Source of the DNA: Rhodococcus sp. Z13
GTDB taxonomy: Bacteria; Actinomycetota; Actinomycetes; Mycobacteriales; Mycobacteriaceae
Length of the DNA stretch: 64,000 bases
Assembly (NCBI RefSeq): GCF_025837095.1
Contig: NZ_CP107551.1
Span: 558,001-622,000, forward strand
Reading direction: 5' to 3'
In this document: piece by piece, positions 25,039-33,069 of the stretch
Layout of the letters: the number at the start of each line of letters is the position of its first letter
Numbering within the stretch: position 1 is the stretch's first letter
The notes under the pieces: generated by a model
The model's database searches: none
What the model saw: the letters and a program-made list of their open reading frames with translations, nothing else
Told to the model about the DNA's origin: nothing
Position numbers and translations under genes: made by a program

Positions 25039-25081
25039 GAACCTCGATCGGTCGGTGCGAAAGTGAAGCGAGGTCCGAGAA

Positions 25082-25267
25082 ATGGATGTCAAGGTCGACT
25101 TCGATCGCTGCGAGGCGAACGGTGTGTGCGTCGGGTTGGCGCCCGAGGTGTTCGATCTCAACGACGACGACGAACTGATCGTCACGCATCCGGTTCCGCC
25201 GGGAAGCGAGGATGCCGTGCGGGAGGCGATCGCCCAGTGCCCGCGCGCCGCGCTCGTCGAGGCGTGA
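25082..25267 (+). CDS. fdxD: [3Fe-4S] ferredoxin FdxD
   Basis: The product is 61 residues. It starts MDVKVDFDRCEANGVCVG and ends AIAQCPRAALVEA, giving the C-x5-C ... CP pattern of small 3Fe-4S ferredoxins that feed electrons to cytochrome P450 or other oxygenases. It matches the place of M. tuberculosis fdxD (Rv3503c), between fadE26 and hsd4A. No P450 gene is in the window, so its partner is encoded elsewhere. A KstR-type promoter precedes it. Confidence 0.93.
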   Translation: MDVKVDFDRCEANGVCVGLAPEVFDLNDDDELIVTHPVPPGSEDAVREAIAQCPRAALVEA

Positions 25268-25298
25268 CCCCTGCCGACTCGGTGCGTGCAGCCGAGCC

Positions 25299-25327
25299 TT
25301 GTCAGGAAAAGTAACAAGTTCTACATT
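25299..25327 (+). promoter_or_regulatory. KstR-like operator in a promoter upstream of hsd4A
   Basis: TTGTCA (25299-25304), 17 bases, then TACATT (25322-25327). AGTAACAAGTTCTA (25310-25323) fits seven of eight fixed KstR positions, missing only the first T. The offset of operator to -35 (11 bases) and to -10 (12 bases) is the same as at 25010-25038. It gives hsd4A its own regulated promoter. Confidence 0.65.
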
Positions 25328-25405
25328 CTCGATACCGCCCCGCCGCACGCGGGGTGTCGACCGGCCTGGGGCCGGGAATCGGGCCGAATCTCGAGGAGTG
25401 CGTGG

Positions 25406-26314
25406 ATGAGTTCTGTCGCCGGCGACGGTGTGTCTCTCGAAGGGAAGGTCGCCGTTGTCACGGGCGCCGGTGCGGGTCTCGGCCGGGCGGAGGCGCTCGC
25501 GCTGGCGCGGGCCGGCGCCTCGGTGGTGGTCAACGATCTGGCCGGCAGCGACGCCGTGGAGGACACCCTCGCGCGTATCCGCGATCTGGGTGTGGAGGCG
25601 GAGTTCGTGCCGGGCAGTGTCGCCGAGCGCGACACCGCCGACGCGATGGTCGCCGCCGCCCGCGGCAAGCTCGGGGGCCTCGACATCGTCGTGAACAACG
25701 CCGGCATCACCCGGGACCGGATGCTGCCCAACATGTCCGACGACGAATGGGACGCCGTGCTCGCGGTGCACCTGCGCGGGCACTTCCTGCTGTGCCGCAA
25801 CGCCGCGGCCCACTGGCGCGAGCTGTCCAAGGAGACCGGCGGTCCCGTCTACGGGCGGATCGTCAACACCTCCTCGGAGGCCGGGCTGCTCGGCCCGCCC
25901 GGGCAGGCGAACTACGGGGCCGCAAAGGCGGGCATCACCGCTCTCACGCTCTCGGCGGCGCGCGGACTCGAACGCTACGGCGTCCGGGCCAACGTCATCT
26001 GCCCCCGCGCCCGCACGTCGATGACCGAGGCGGTCTTCGGTGAGGCACCGTCCGACGGGATCGATCCGCTCTCGCCGGACCATGTCGCGAATCTGGTCGC
26101 CTACCTCGCGTCGCCGGCCGCCGACCGGATCAACGGACAGGTGTTCATCGTCTACGGCCCCATGGTGGCTCTCATGGCCGCGCCGGTCGTCGAGCAGCGC
26201 TTCGACGCCCCGTCGCAGTGGACGCCGGAGACACTGGCCACCGAGCTGGGCGGCTACTTCGCCGACCGCGATCCCGCGCGGACGTTCTCGGCGTCGTCGG
26301 CGCTCGATCTCTGA
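25406..26314 (+). CDS. hsd4A: short-chain dehydrogenase Hsd4A (steroid 17-beta-hydroxysteroid / side-chain 3-hydroxyacyl dehydrogenase)
   Basis: The product is 302 residues, starting at ATG seven bases after GAGGAG. Classical SDR features are present: TGAGAGLG (19-26) for NAD binding, NNAG (97-100), catalytic Ser in NTSSEAG (154-160), and Tyr170-x3-Lys174. It has a C-terminal extension (about 250-302) usual for this subgroup. In M. tuberculosis the equivalent gene (Rv3502c) precedes yrbE4A and is annotated as a 17-beta-hydroxysteroid dehydrogenase; rhodococcal Hsd4A is linked to beta-oxidation of sterol side chains. Unlike in M. tuberculosis, a hairpin and 507 bases separate it from yrbE4A. 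Confidence 0.88.
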   Translation: MSSVAGDGVSLEGKVAVVTGAGAGLGRAEALALARAGASVVVNDLAGSDAVEDTLARIRDLGVEAEFVPGSVAERDTADAMVAAARGKLGGLDIVVNNAGITRDRMLPNMSDDEWDAVLAVHLRGHFLLCRNAAAHWRELSKETGGPVYGRIVNTSSEAGLLGPPGQANYGAAKAGITALTLSAARGLERYGVRANVICPRARTSMTEAVFGEAPSDGIDPLSPDHVANLVAYLASPAADRINGQVFIVYGPMVALMAAPVVEQRFDAPSQWTPETLATELGGYFADRDPARTFSASSALDL

Positions 26315-26320
26315 TCGTTC

Positions 26321-26358
26321 CCGTGCCCGCCGCTCCGGCACCGGAGCGGCGGGCACGG
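26321..26358 (+). terminator. terminator hairpin after hsd4A
   Basis: Two perfect 18-base arms (26321-26338 and 26341-26358) are separated by only two bases; the arm starts CCGTGCCCGCC. No long T-run follows. It begins seven bases after the hsd4A stop and probably stops read-through into the mce4 operon. Confidence 0.7.
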
Positions 26359-26726
26359 CGTCTGTGGGGGCTCCGGGCCCGTGCGAGACTCCGGGTGCGA
26401 GTTCCCGGTCCGTGGGAGGCCCCGGCGTCCGGTTCCGGATGACGGTACCGTGTACTCCGGTAGCGTCACGCCCACCCCGCGGGGTTTCCTCCGGCTCGGC
26501 CGGCCCCTCCAGTGGATTCTGATACCTGTTCTAATTTTTCTTTCCCGGCAGCCGTCCGAATTCGTGTCTTCCCGCCGAATACGTCACATGTGCGCGGTGT
26601 GGGCCGGGCCGGCCCGATCGAAGAAAACGCCAGCGTAAACCCACTTACGGACTGTGGCGGATGTATAAATACATCCCCTGGTCGTCACCCGAACGAAAGT
26701 CGAGCGCGATGTCGATCGATGAACTT
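26359..26726. other. gene-free regulatory interval before mce4
   Basis: No credible gene was found in this stretch on either strand. Its base composition falls below the window average toward the right end, which is unusual here. It holds a KstR-like dyad TGATACCTGTTCTA (26520-26533, seven of eight fixed positions) and an 18-base dyad GGATGTAT-AA-ATACATCC (26659-26676) about 50 bases before the mce4 promoter. Confidence 0.6.
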
Positions 26727-26755
26727 TTGACAGGTGAACACGTTCTAGTTAATAT
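26727..26755 (+). promoter_or_regulatory. mce4 operon promoter with KstR-like operator in the spacer
   Basis: TTGACA (26727-26732), exactly 17 bases, and TAATAT (26750-26755) give one of the strongest consensus promoters in the window. GTGAACACGTTCTA (26734-26747) lies between them and fits seven of eight fixed KstR positions (first base G, not T). The first codon of yrbE4A is 66 bases after the -10. mce4 is a known KstR target in mycobacteria and rhodococci. Confidence 0.8.
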
Positions 26756-26821
26756 GACGCGGGTCACAGGATGCGGCATCGTTCGGCTGCACGCCGGCGA
26801 GACGAGGATCGAAGGGGGGAG

Positions 26822-27589
26822 ATGGTGGTAGACCTCCTCGAGGTCCCCCTGCGGGCAGTGGGCGGACTCTTCGCCATGACCGGCGACACCGCCCGCGCGG
26901 CATTCTCCCGTCCCTTCCAGCGACGCGAGTTCGTCGACCAGGCGTGGTTCGTCGCCCGGGTCTCCCTCGTTCCCACACTCCTGGTGGCCGTGCCGTTCAC
27001 GGTTCTCGTGAGCTTCACCCTCAACATCCTGCTCCGCGAGATCGGCGCCGCCGACCTCAGCGGCGCGGGTGCCGCACTCGGCGCCGTGACGCAGGTGGGG
27101 CCTATGGTCACCGTGCTCATCGTCGCCGGCGCCGGCGCCACCGCCATCTGCGCCGACCTCGCCGCCCGCACCATCCGCGAGGAGATCGACGCGATGCGCG
27201 TGCTCGGCATCGACCCGATCCAGCGGCTCGTCGTCCCGAGGGTCCTCGCCTCCACCGTGGTGGCCCTGCTGCTCAACGGGCTGGTGTGCACCATCGGCAT
27301 CCTCGGCGGGTTCGTCTTCTCGGTCTTCCTGCAGGACGTGAACCCCGGCGCGTTCGTCAACGGCATCACGCTGCTCACCGGATTCGGAGAACTGATGATC
27401 TCCCAGGTCAAGGCGGGACTGTTCGGCATGATCGCCGGACTCGTCGCCGCCTATCTCGGTCTCAACGTCAAGGGCGGCGCCAAGAGCGTCGGTGACGCCG
27501 TCAACCAGACCGTCGTGTTCGCCTTCATGGCGCTGTTCGTGGTCAACCTCCTCGTCACCGCGGTCGGCATCAAGCTGACCGCCGGATGA
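26822..27589 (+). CDS. yrbE4A: MCE permease YrbE4A (SupA)
   Basis: The product is 255 residues. The ATG at 26822 directly follows an AAGGGGGGAG site. FQRREFVDQAWFVARVSLV, LSGAGAALGAVTQVGPMVTVLIV, and the ATPase-coupling loop IREEIDAMRVLGIDPIQRLVVPR identify the MlaE family. With YrbE4B it forms the inner-membrane channel for steroid import. Position after hsd4A and before yrbE4B/mce4A matches the M. tuberculosis mce4 locus. In Rhodococcus this pair is also called SupA/SupB. Confidence 0.93.
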   Translation: MVVDLLEVPLRAVGGLFAMTGDTARAAFSRPFQRREFVDQAWFVARVSLVPTLLVAVPFTVLVSFTLNILLREIGAADLSGAGAALGAVTQVGPMVTVLIVAGAGATAICADLAARTIREEIDAMRVLGIDPIQRLVVPRVLASTVVALLLNGLVCTIGILGGFVFSVFLQDVNPGAFVNGITLLTGFGELMISQVKAGLFGMIAGLVAAYLGLNVKGGAKSVGDAVNQTVVFAFMALFVVNLLVTAVGIKLTAG

Positions 27590-27605
27590 GGGGAGCGGAG
27601 AACTC

Positions 27606-28454
27606 ATGGCAGTGATTTCCTGGCGCTTCCCCCGTGCGGCGCGGCGCCTGTCGAGCATGTCCTCCTCCGTGGACCGGGTCGGGGAACAGGCGCTGTTCTT
27701 CGGGCGGGCCCTGGCGACCATGCCCCGCGCCCTCGTGCACTACCCCAAGGAGACCGTGCGGCTGGTCGCCGAGATCAGCATGGGCACCGGCGCTCTCGCC
27801 GTCATCGGCGGCACCGTGGTCATCGTCGGCTTCCTGACCCTGTTCACCGGCGGCATCATCGCCGTGCAGGGCTTCAGCTCGCTCGGGAACATCGGGGTCG
27901 AGGCGCTCACCGGCTTCTTCGCCGCGTTCATCAACGTGCGTATCGCCGCACCGACCATCGCGGGAATCGGTCTGGCCGCCACCATCGGCGCCGGCTCCAC
28001 CGCCCAGCTCGGCGCCATGCGGGTCTCCGAGGAGATCGACGCGCTCGAGACGATGGCGATCCCGTCGATCCCCTATCTCGTCTCCACTCGCGTGCTCGCC
28101 GGGATGATCGCGATCGTGCCGCTGTACTCCCTCGCGGTGATCGCCTCGTTCGTGGCGAGCCGGTTCGCGACGGTGGTGCTCTACGGCCAGTCGGCCGGCG
28201 TGTACGACCACTACTTCTCGACGTTCCTCATACCCACCGACATCCTGTGGTCGTTCGTCCAGGCCATCGTGATGGCGATCGCCGTGATGCTCATCCACAC
28301 CTACTACGGATTCACCGCCGGCGGCGGACCGGTCGGCGTGGGTGTCGCGGTGGGCAACGCGGTGCGGGCCTCGCTCGTCGCGGTCGTCACCGTCACCCTG
28401 CTCATCTCTCTCGCCGTCTACGGCGCGACCGGCAACTTCAACCTGTCGGGATAG
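27606..28454 (+). CDS. yrbE4B: MCE permease YrbE4B (SupB)
   Basis: The product is 282 residues, starting 16 bases after yrbE4A. It has the second-subunit signature GFSSLGNIGVEALTGFFAAFINVRIAAPT (split here) and coupling loop AMRVSEEIDALETMAIPSIPYLV, followed by several membrane segments and SYYGF-like HTYYGFTAGGGP. It pairs with YrbE4A; the ATPase (MceG) is not in this window. It is strongly similar in layout to YrbEB of the first cluster. Confidence 0.93.
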   Translation: MAVISWRFPRAARRLSSMSSSVDRVGEQALFFGRALATMPRALVHYPKETVRLVAEISMGTGALAVIGGTVVIVGFLTLFTGGIIAVQGFSSLGNIGVEALTGFFAAFINVRIAAPTIAGIGLAATIGAGSTAQLGAMRVSEEIDALETMAIPSIPYLVSTRVLAGMIAIVPLYSLAVIASFVASRFATVVLYGQSAGVYDHYFSTFLIPTDILWSFVQAIVMAIAVMLIHTYYGFTAGGGPVGVGVAVGNAVRASLVAVVTVTLLISLAVYGATGNFNLSG

Positions 28455-28464
28455 GGCGCGTTGC

Positions 28465-29643
28465 ATGGACACTCCTTCGTGGCAGAAGAAACTCGCCGCC
28501 CTCGGACTCGTGGGCGGACTCGCCGCCGTCGTCGCGGTGGCCCTGACTATGTTCGCCGGGGGCTTCACCAGCACCGTCCCCGTCACCGTCACCTCCGCCC
28601 GCTCCGGCCTGGTGATGGACCCCGACGCCAAGGTGAAGATGCGCGGCGTCGAGGTCGGACGCGTCGCCGCCGTCGAACACACCCCCGACGGTGCGGTGCT
28701 GAAGCTGGCGATGCAGCCGGGACAGATGCACTTGATCCCGTCCGACGCACGGGTGTCGATCGAGTCGACGACCGTCTTCGGCGCCAAGTTCGTCAACATC
28801 GTCGTCCCCGAGGACCCCTCGCCCGTTCCGCTGCAGGAGGGCGCGGTGATCGCCGCCGACAACGTGACGGTCGAGTTCAACACCGTCTTCGAGCACCTGT
28901 CCGACGTCCTCGCCCAGATCCGCCCCGAGAAGCTCAACGCCACCCTCGGCGCCCTCTCGGAAGCGCTCAACGGCCGCGGCGACGCACTCGGCGCGACCCT
29001 CGCGGAGGCGGACGCCTATCTCGCCGAGATGAATCCGTCGCTGCCCCAGCTACGGGCCGATCTCGTCTCCGCCGCCCAGGTGACCGAGCTCTACGCGGAC
29101 ACCGCCCCGGATCTGATGACCACGGTCGGCAACGCCACCGACGTCGGCAACACCGTCGTCGACGAACAGCAGCAACTCGACCTGCTGCTCATGAACCTCA
29201 CCGGTCTCGCGAACACGGGACGAGACGTACTGGGAGAGAACGAGCCACAGTTGGTCACCGCACTCGACAGTCTCAGCCACACCACGGGCCTGCTCGGCGA
29301 GTACTCGCCGGAGCTGACCTGCTTCATCGTCGGCCTCAACGACGCCCGGATCGCCTTCGAACCGATGGCCGGCACCGGCAAGTACGCGGCCCTGACCCTG
29401 AGTACCAGCTTCATGGGCGGCGCGACCCGCTACAACGACGCCCAGGACCTGCCGGTGGTCGGTGCCAGCGGCGGCCCGAACTGCTGGGGCCTGCCGAACT
29501 TCGATCCGCGCCGCGACGGCCACGCACCGTTCGTCGTCACCAACACGGGCACCACCCCCTACCAGCCGGCGACGGAGGCCTGGATCCGGTACCCGACGAT
29601 CTTCCAGTACCTGTTCGGCGATCATCTCGCAGGTGGGCAGTGA
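28465..29643 (+). CDS. mce4A: steroid importer subunit Mce4A
   Basis: The product is 392 residues. One N-terminal anchor (LGLVGGLAAVVAVALTMFAGG, about 14-33) precedes the MCE domain (VKMRGVEVGRVAAVEH, TTVFGAKFVNIVVPE). The helical region ends in DLPVVGASGGPNCWGLPNF, the MceA signature with its cysteine. It is part of a hetero-hexameric tube that carries sterol to the permease. The ATG at 28465 is the only in-frame start next to the yrbE4B stop. Confidence 0.92.
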   Translation: MDTPSWQKKLAALGLVGGLAAVVAVALTMFAGGFTSTVPVTVTSARSGLVMDPDAKVKMRGVEVGRVAAVEHTPDGAVLKLAMQPGQMHLIPSDARVSIESTTVFGAKFVNIVVPEDPSPVPLQEGAVIAADNVTVEFNTVFEHLSDVLAQIRPEKLNATLGALSEALNGRGDALGATLAEADAYLAEMNPSLPQLRADLVSAAQVTELYADTAPDLMTTVGNATDVGNTVVDEQQQLDLLLMNLTGLANTGRDVLGENEPQLVTALDSLSHTTGLLGEYSPELTCFIVGLNDARIAFEPMAGTGKYAALTLSTSFMGGATRYNDAQDLPVVGASGGPNCWGLPNFDPRRDGHAPFVVTNTGTTPYQPATEAWIRYPTIFQYLFGDHLAGGQ

Positions 29644-29645
29644 CG

Positions 29646-30665
29646 ATGAGAGCCACCACGATCAAGTTCCTCGTCTTCGCCGTCACGATGGCGCTGATCT
29701 TCGCGGGTCTGGCCGTCGTGTTCAGCCAGACCCGGTTCACCGGCACCGAGGACTACCACGCGACCTTCACCGACGTGTCCGGCCTCGGGGTCGGCGACAA
29801 GGTCCGCATCGCGGGCGTGCAGGTCGGCTCCGTGAAGAAGGTGGGCATCGGCCCCGACAACACCGCGGAGGTCGAGTTCGACGTCGATTCGAAGTACATG
29901 CTGTTCACCAGCACCCGGGCAACGGTGCGCTACGAGAATCTCGTCGGCGACCGCTATCTCGAACTGCTCGAGGGCCCCGGCGGACTCGACATCCTGCCGC
30001 CCGGCGGCAGCATCCCGCTCGACCGGACCGAACCGGCTCTCGACCTCGACCTGCTCCTCGGCGGGTTCAAGCCGCTGCTCCAGGGCCTCGACGCCCAGCA
30101 GGTCAACGAACTGTCCGGGGCGCTGCTGCAGGTCTTCCAGGGGCAGGGCGACACCCTCGTCTCGCTGCTGGGGAACACCAACTCCTTCACCAACTCCCTC
30201 GCCGACCGGGATCAACTGATCGGGGACGTCATCGACAACCTCAACGCCGTCCTCGGCACCATCGACGACCACGACCGCCAGTTCGCCGACACCATCGACC
30301 GGTTGCACACCCTCGTCGACGGGTTGGCCGCCGACCGCGATCCGATCGGCGCCGCGATCCCGCAACTGGCCGCCGGCACCGCCGATCTCGCGTCGCTGCT
30401 GCAGAACAACCGCCCCGACCTGCAGACCGTGATCGCCGAAACCAACCGCACCATGACTCAACTCGACCTCGGCAAGGACGACATCAACCGCTCCCTCGAG
30501 CGGCTGCCGTCCGACTACAAGAAACTCATCCGGGTGGGCTCCTACGGGAACTTCTTCCAGTTCTTCCTGTGTGCCAACACCTTCAAGTTCTCCGGGCCGG
30601 ACGGCACCACCATCCGGTACACCACGGCGAACCACGACACGGGAAGGTGCGCGAAGATCGAATGA
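29646..30665 (+). CDS. mce4B: steroid importer subunit Mce4B
   Basis: The product is 339 residues. Anchor at about 6-27, MCE domain (GLGVGDKVRIAGVQVGSVKKV, YENLVGDRYLELLEG), a long helix, and the C-terminal YGNFFQFFLCANTFKFSGPDG. The ATG at 29646 with AGGTGGG upstream is chosen; a GTG at 29640, overlapping the mce4A stop as GTGA, is the alternative. The stop overlaps the mce4C start (ATGA). Confidence 0.9.
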   Translation: MRATTIKFLVFAVTMALIFAGLAVVFSQTRFTGTEDYHATFTDVSGLGVGDKVRIAGVQVGSVKKVGIGPDNTAEVEFDVDSKYMLFTSTRATVRYENLVGDRYLELLEGPGGLDILPPGGSIPLDRTEPALDLDLLLGGFKPLLQGLDAQQVNELSGALLQVFQGQGDTLVSLLGNTNSFTNSLADRDQLIGDVIDNLNAVLGTIDDHDRQFADTIDRLHTLVDGLAADRDPIGAAIPQLAAGTADLASLLQNNRPDLQTVIAETNRTMTQLDLGKDDINRSLERLPSDYKKLIRVGSYGNFFQFFLCANTFKFSGPDGTTIRYTTANHDTGRCAKIE

Positions 30666-31732
30666 GTGCACCCCGCGACCCCAACCACGTCCGCACCGGC
30701 ATCATCGGCCTGGCGGTCTCCGCCGCGATCGTCCTCGCCGGCCTGCAGTACGACCAGCTGCACTTCCTCTCGGGTGGCCTGACCTATTCGGCCCGCTTCG
30801 AGGACGCCGGAGGCCTCGTGCCCGGCGACGACGTCATGCTCGCCGGTGTCACCGTCGGGGACGTGACCGACGTCCGGCTCGACGAGCAGGCCGTTCTGGT
30901 GACGTTCCGCATCCAGGACGGCATCGGACTCGGCGACGGCACCGGCGCCGACATCAAGACCAACACGGTGCTCGGTCGCAAGTCGCTGGCGCTGCGACCC
31001 GGCGGCGACGGTGTGATGCGTCCCGGCACGGTGATCCCACTCGAGTACACCAACTCCCCGTACTCGCTCACCGACGCCCTCGGCGACCTCACCACCAGCG
31101 TGTCCGAACTCGACACCGACCGGATCAACGACTCGCTCGACGCGCTGTCCGAGTCGCTGCAGGACACCCCGCCGGAGATCCGCGGGGCCCTCGAGGGCAT
31201 GACCCGGCTGTCGCAGTCGATCAACGAACGCGACGAGTCGCTGCGGGAGCTGCTCGAGCGCGCCGAGTCGGTGACCGGCATCCTCTCCGAACGCAGCGAC
31301 CACATCAACGAACTCGTCGTCGACGCGAACGCCTTGTTCGGGGAACTGAGCCTGCGCCGCGACGCCATCACCGAGCTCATCGCGAACGTCTCGGCCGTCT
31401 CGCGTCAGCTCACCGGGCTGGTGCAGGACAACCAGGCGCAGATGGCCCCGACGCTCGAGAAGCTCAATCTCGTCACCGCGAATCTGCAGGCCAACAAGGA
31501 GAACATCGCCGGGGCGCTCGACGGTCTCGGTCCCTACATCAGCGCGCTCGGCGAATCCGTGGCGAGCGGCCCGTTCTTCAACGCCTACGTGTCGAACATC
31601 CTGCCCGCACCGTGGTGGAAGGCCGTGGTGGACAGCCAGGTTGCACCCGAACTGCTGGAACAGGACCTGCAGGACGTGATTCCGAAGGAGCCCCCCACCA
31701 TCAAACGGGACGGCGAAGGGGAGGGTGAATGA
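30662..31732 (+). CDS. mce4C: steroid importer subunit Mce4C
   Basis: The product is 356 residues. It has HVRTGIIGLAVSAAIVLAG as anchor (about 9-27), then the MCE domain (GLVPGDDVMLAGVTVGDVTDV, TVLGRKSLALRPGG), helical region, and the MceC block GESVASGPFFNAYVSNILPAP. A short charged tail (KRDGEGEGE) ends the protein. It overlaps both neighbours by four bases. Confidence 0.9.
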   Translation: MSAPRDPNHVRTGIIGLAVSAAIVLAGLQYDQLHFLSGGLTYSARFEDAGGLVPGDDVMLAGVTVGDVTDVRLDEQAVLVTFRIQDGIGLGDGTGADIKTNTVLGRKSLALRPGGDGVMRPGTVIPLEYTNSPYSLTDALGDLTTSVSELDTDRINDSLDALSESLQDTPPEIRGALEGMTRLSQSINERDESLRELLERAESVTGILSERSDHINELVVDANALFGELSLRRDAITELIANVSAVSRQLTGLVQDNQAQMAPTLEKLNLVTANLQANKENIAGALDGLGPYISALGESVASGPFFNAYVSNILPAPWWKAVVDSQVAPELLEQDLQDVIPKEPPTIKRDGEGEGE

Positions 31733-33069
31733 GCACCGACACCACGCCGGCCGAGACCACCACCGGCCGCCGGCGCCCCCGCTGGCTGATCCCCGCGGCG
31801 ATCGCGGTCGTCGCCGCGCTCGTGCTCGGCGGACTCGCCGCGTTCGTCCTTCCCGACCTCGGGAAGCGCACGGTGTACGCCGAATTCGTCTCCACCACGG
31901 GCCTCTACGAGGGCGACGACGTCCGCGTGCTCGGCGTGCCGGTGGGGAGCATCACCGACATCGAACCCCGCGAGGACCTCGTGCGGGTGACCATGAAGGT
32001 CGACGACTCCGTCGAGATCCCCGCCGACGCGAACGCCGTGATCATCGCCCAGAGCCTCGTCTCGGCGCGTTTCGTCCAGCTCACCCCCGTGTACTCGGGC
32101 GGACCCACCATCGAGGACGGTGCCACGATCCCGGTGCAGCGCACCGCATCCCCGGTGGAGTGGGACCAGATCAAGACCGAACTGATGCGCCTGTCCGAGG
32201 CCCTCGGTCCCGAGGAACTCGACCCGCAGGGCTCGCTCGGCCGGTTCATCGACACCGCCGCCGAGAACCTCGACGGCAACGGCGAATCCGTGCGTGCCGC
32301 ACTGCGGGAGCTGTCGGACACGATGCACACCCTCTCCGAGGGCCGCACCGACCTGTTCTCGACGATCCGCAACCTGCAGACCTTCGTGTCGGTGCTGTCG
32401 TCGAGCAACGAGCAGATCGTGCAGTTCGGCGGCCGGCTCGCCTCGGTGTCCGACGTGCTCGCGCAGAGCTCCGACCAGCTCGGGATCTCCCTCGAGGAAC
32501 TCGACATCGCCGTGGGCGACGTGCAGCGGTTCGTGCAGGACAATCGCGCCGCGCTCACCGAGTCGGTGGAGCGGCTCGCCGACGCCACCGAGGTGCTCGC
32601 TCGCAAGCGTCCGGAGATCGAGCGGGTGCTGCATTCCGGCCCCACCTCGCTCGCGAACTTCTACAACATCTACAAGCCCGCGCAGGGCTCGCTCACCGGC
32701 GCGCTCGCGATCAACAACCTCGCCAACCCGGTCGAGTGGATGTGCGGTTCCGTCGCGGCGGCCGCCAACGCCACCTCGGAACGCAGCGAGGAACTGTGCC
32801 GTCAGCAGCTCGGCCCGGTGCTCGCCTCGATGAGCCAGAACTACCTTCCGTACCTGGTCAATCCGCTGGGGAGCGTGCAGGCGTTCCCGGGCGACCTCGT
32901 CTACAGCGAACCGTGGCTCGAAGGCGCCGCCGAGGGACGGGGCACCGCCCCCGGACCGTCGCTGTCCGACCCGGCGCCGTCTCCGCTCGACGGCATCCTG
33001 GGCGGGCTGCCGTCGCTCCGGGTTCCCCAGGATCTCGGATCCCTGTTGCAGCCGGGAGGAGGACGATGA
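31729..33069 (+). CDS. mce4D: steroid importer subunit Mce4D
   Basis: The product is 446 residues. An Arg-rich cytoplasmic start, anchor (LIPAAIAVVAALVLGGLAAF, about 20-39), MCE domain (GLYEGDDVRVLGVPVGSITDI, LVSARFVQLTPVY), long helical section and a Pro/Gly-rich tail. LVSARFVQL marks the D subunit. It is 36 residues longer than MceD of the first cluster, mostly in the tail. Confidence 0.9.
   Translation: MSTDTTPAETTTGRRRPRWLIPAAIAVVAALVLGGLAAFVLPDLGKRTVYAEFVSTTGLYEGDDVRVLGVPVGSITDIEPREDLVRVTMKVDDSVEIPADANAVIIAQSLVSARFVQLTPVYSGGPTIEDGATIPVQRTASPVEWDQIKTELMRLSEALGPEELDPQGSLGRFIDTAAENLDGNGESVRAALRELSDTMHTLSEGRTDLFSTIRNLQTFVSVLSSSNEQIVQFGGRLASVSDVLAQSSDQLGISLEELDIAVGDVQRFVQDNRAALTESVERLADATEVLARKRPEIERVLHSGPTSLANFYNIYKPAQGSLTGALAINNLANPVEWMCGSVAAAANATSERSEELCRQQLGPVLASMSQNYLPYLVNPLGSVQAFPGDLVYSEPWLEGAAEGRGTAPGPSLSDPAPSPLDGILGGLPSLRVPQDLGSLLQPGGGR

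Noticed and set aside
25082-26314. Genomic island or horizontal transfer at the steroid core
   Set aside because: Gene order matches the mycobacterial mce4 locus, codon use looks like the surroundings, and no integrase, tRNA junction or insertion sequence is near.
26512-26730. 72-codon open frame in the mce4 upstream interval
   Set aside because: No ribosome site, no conserved features, and it lies over operator-like sequences and the promoter.
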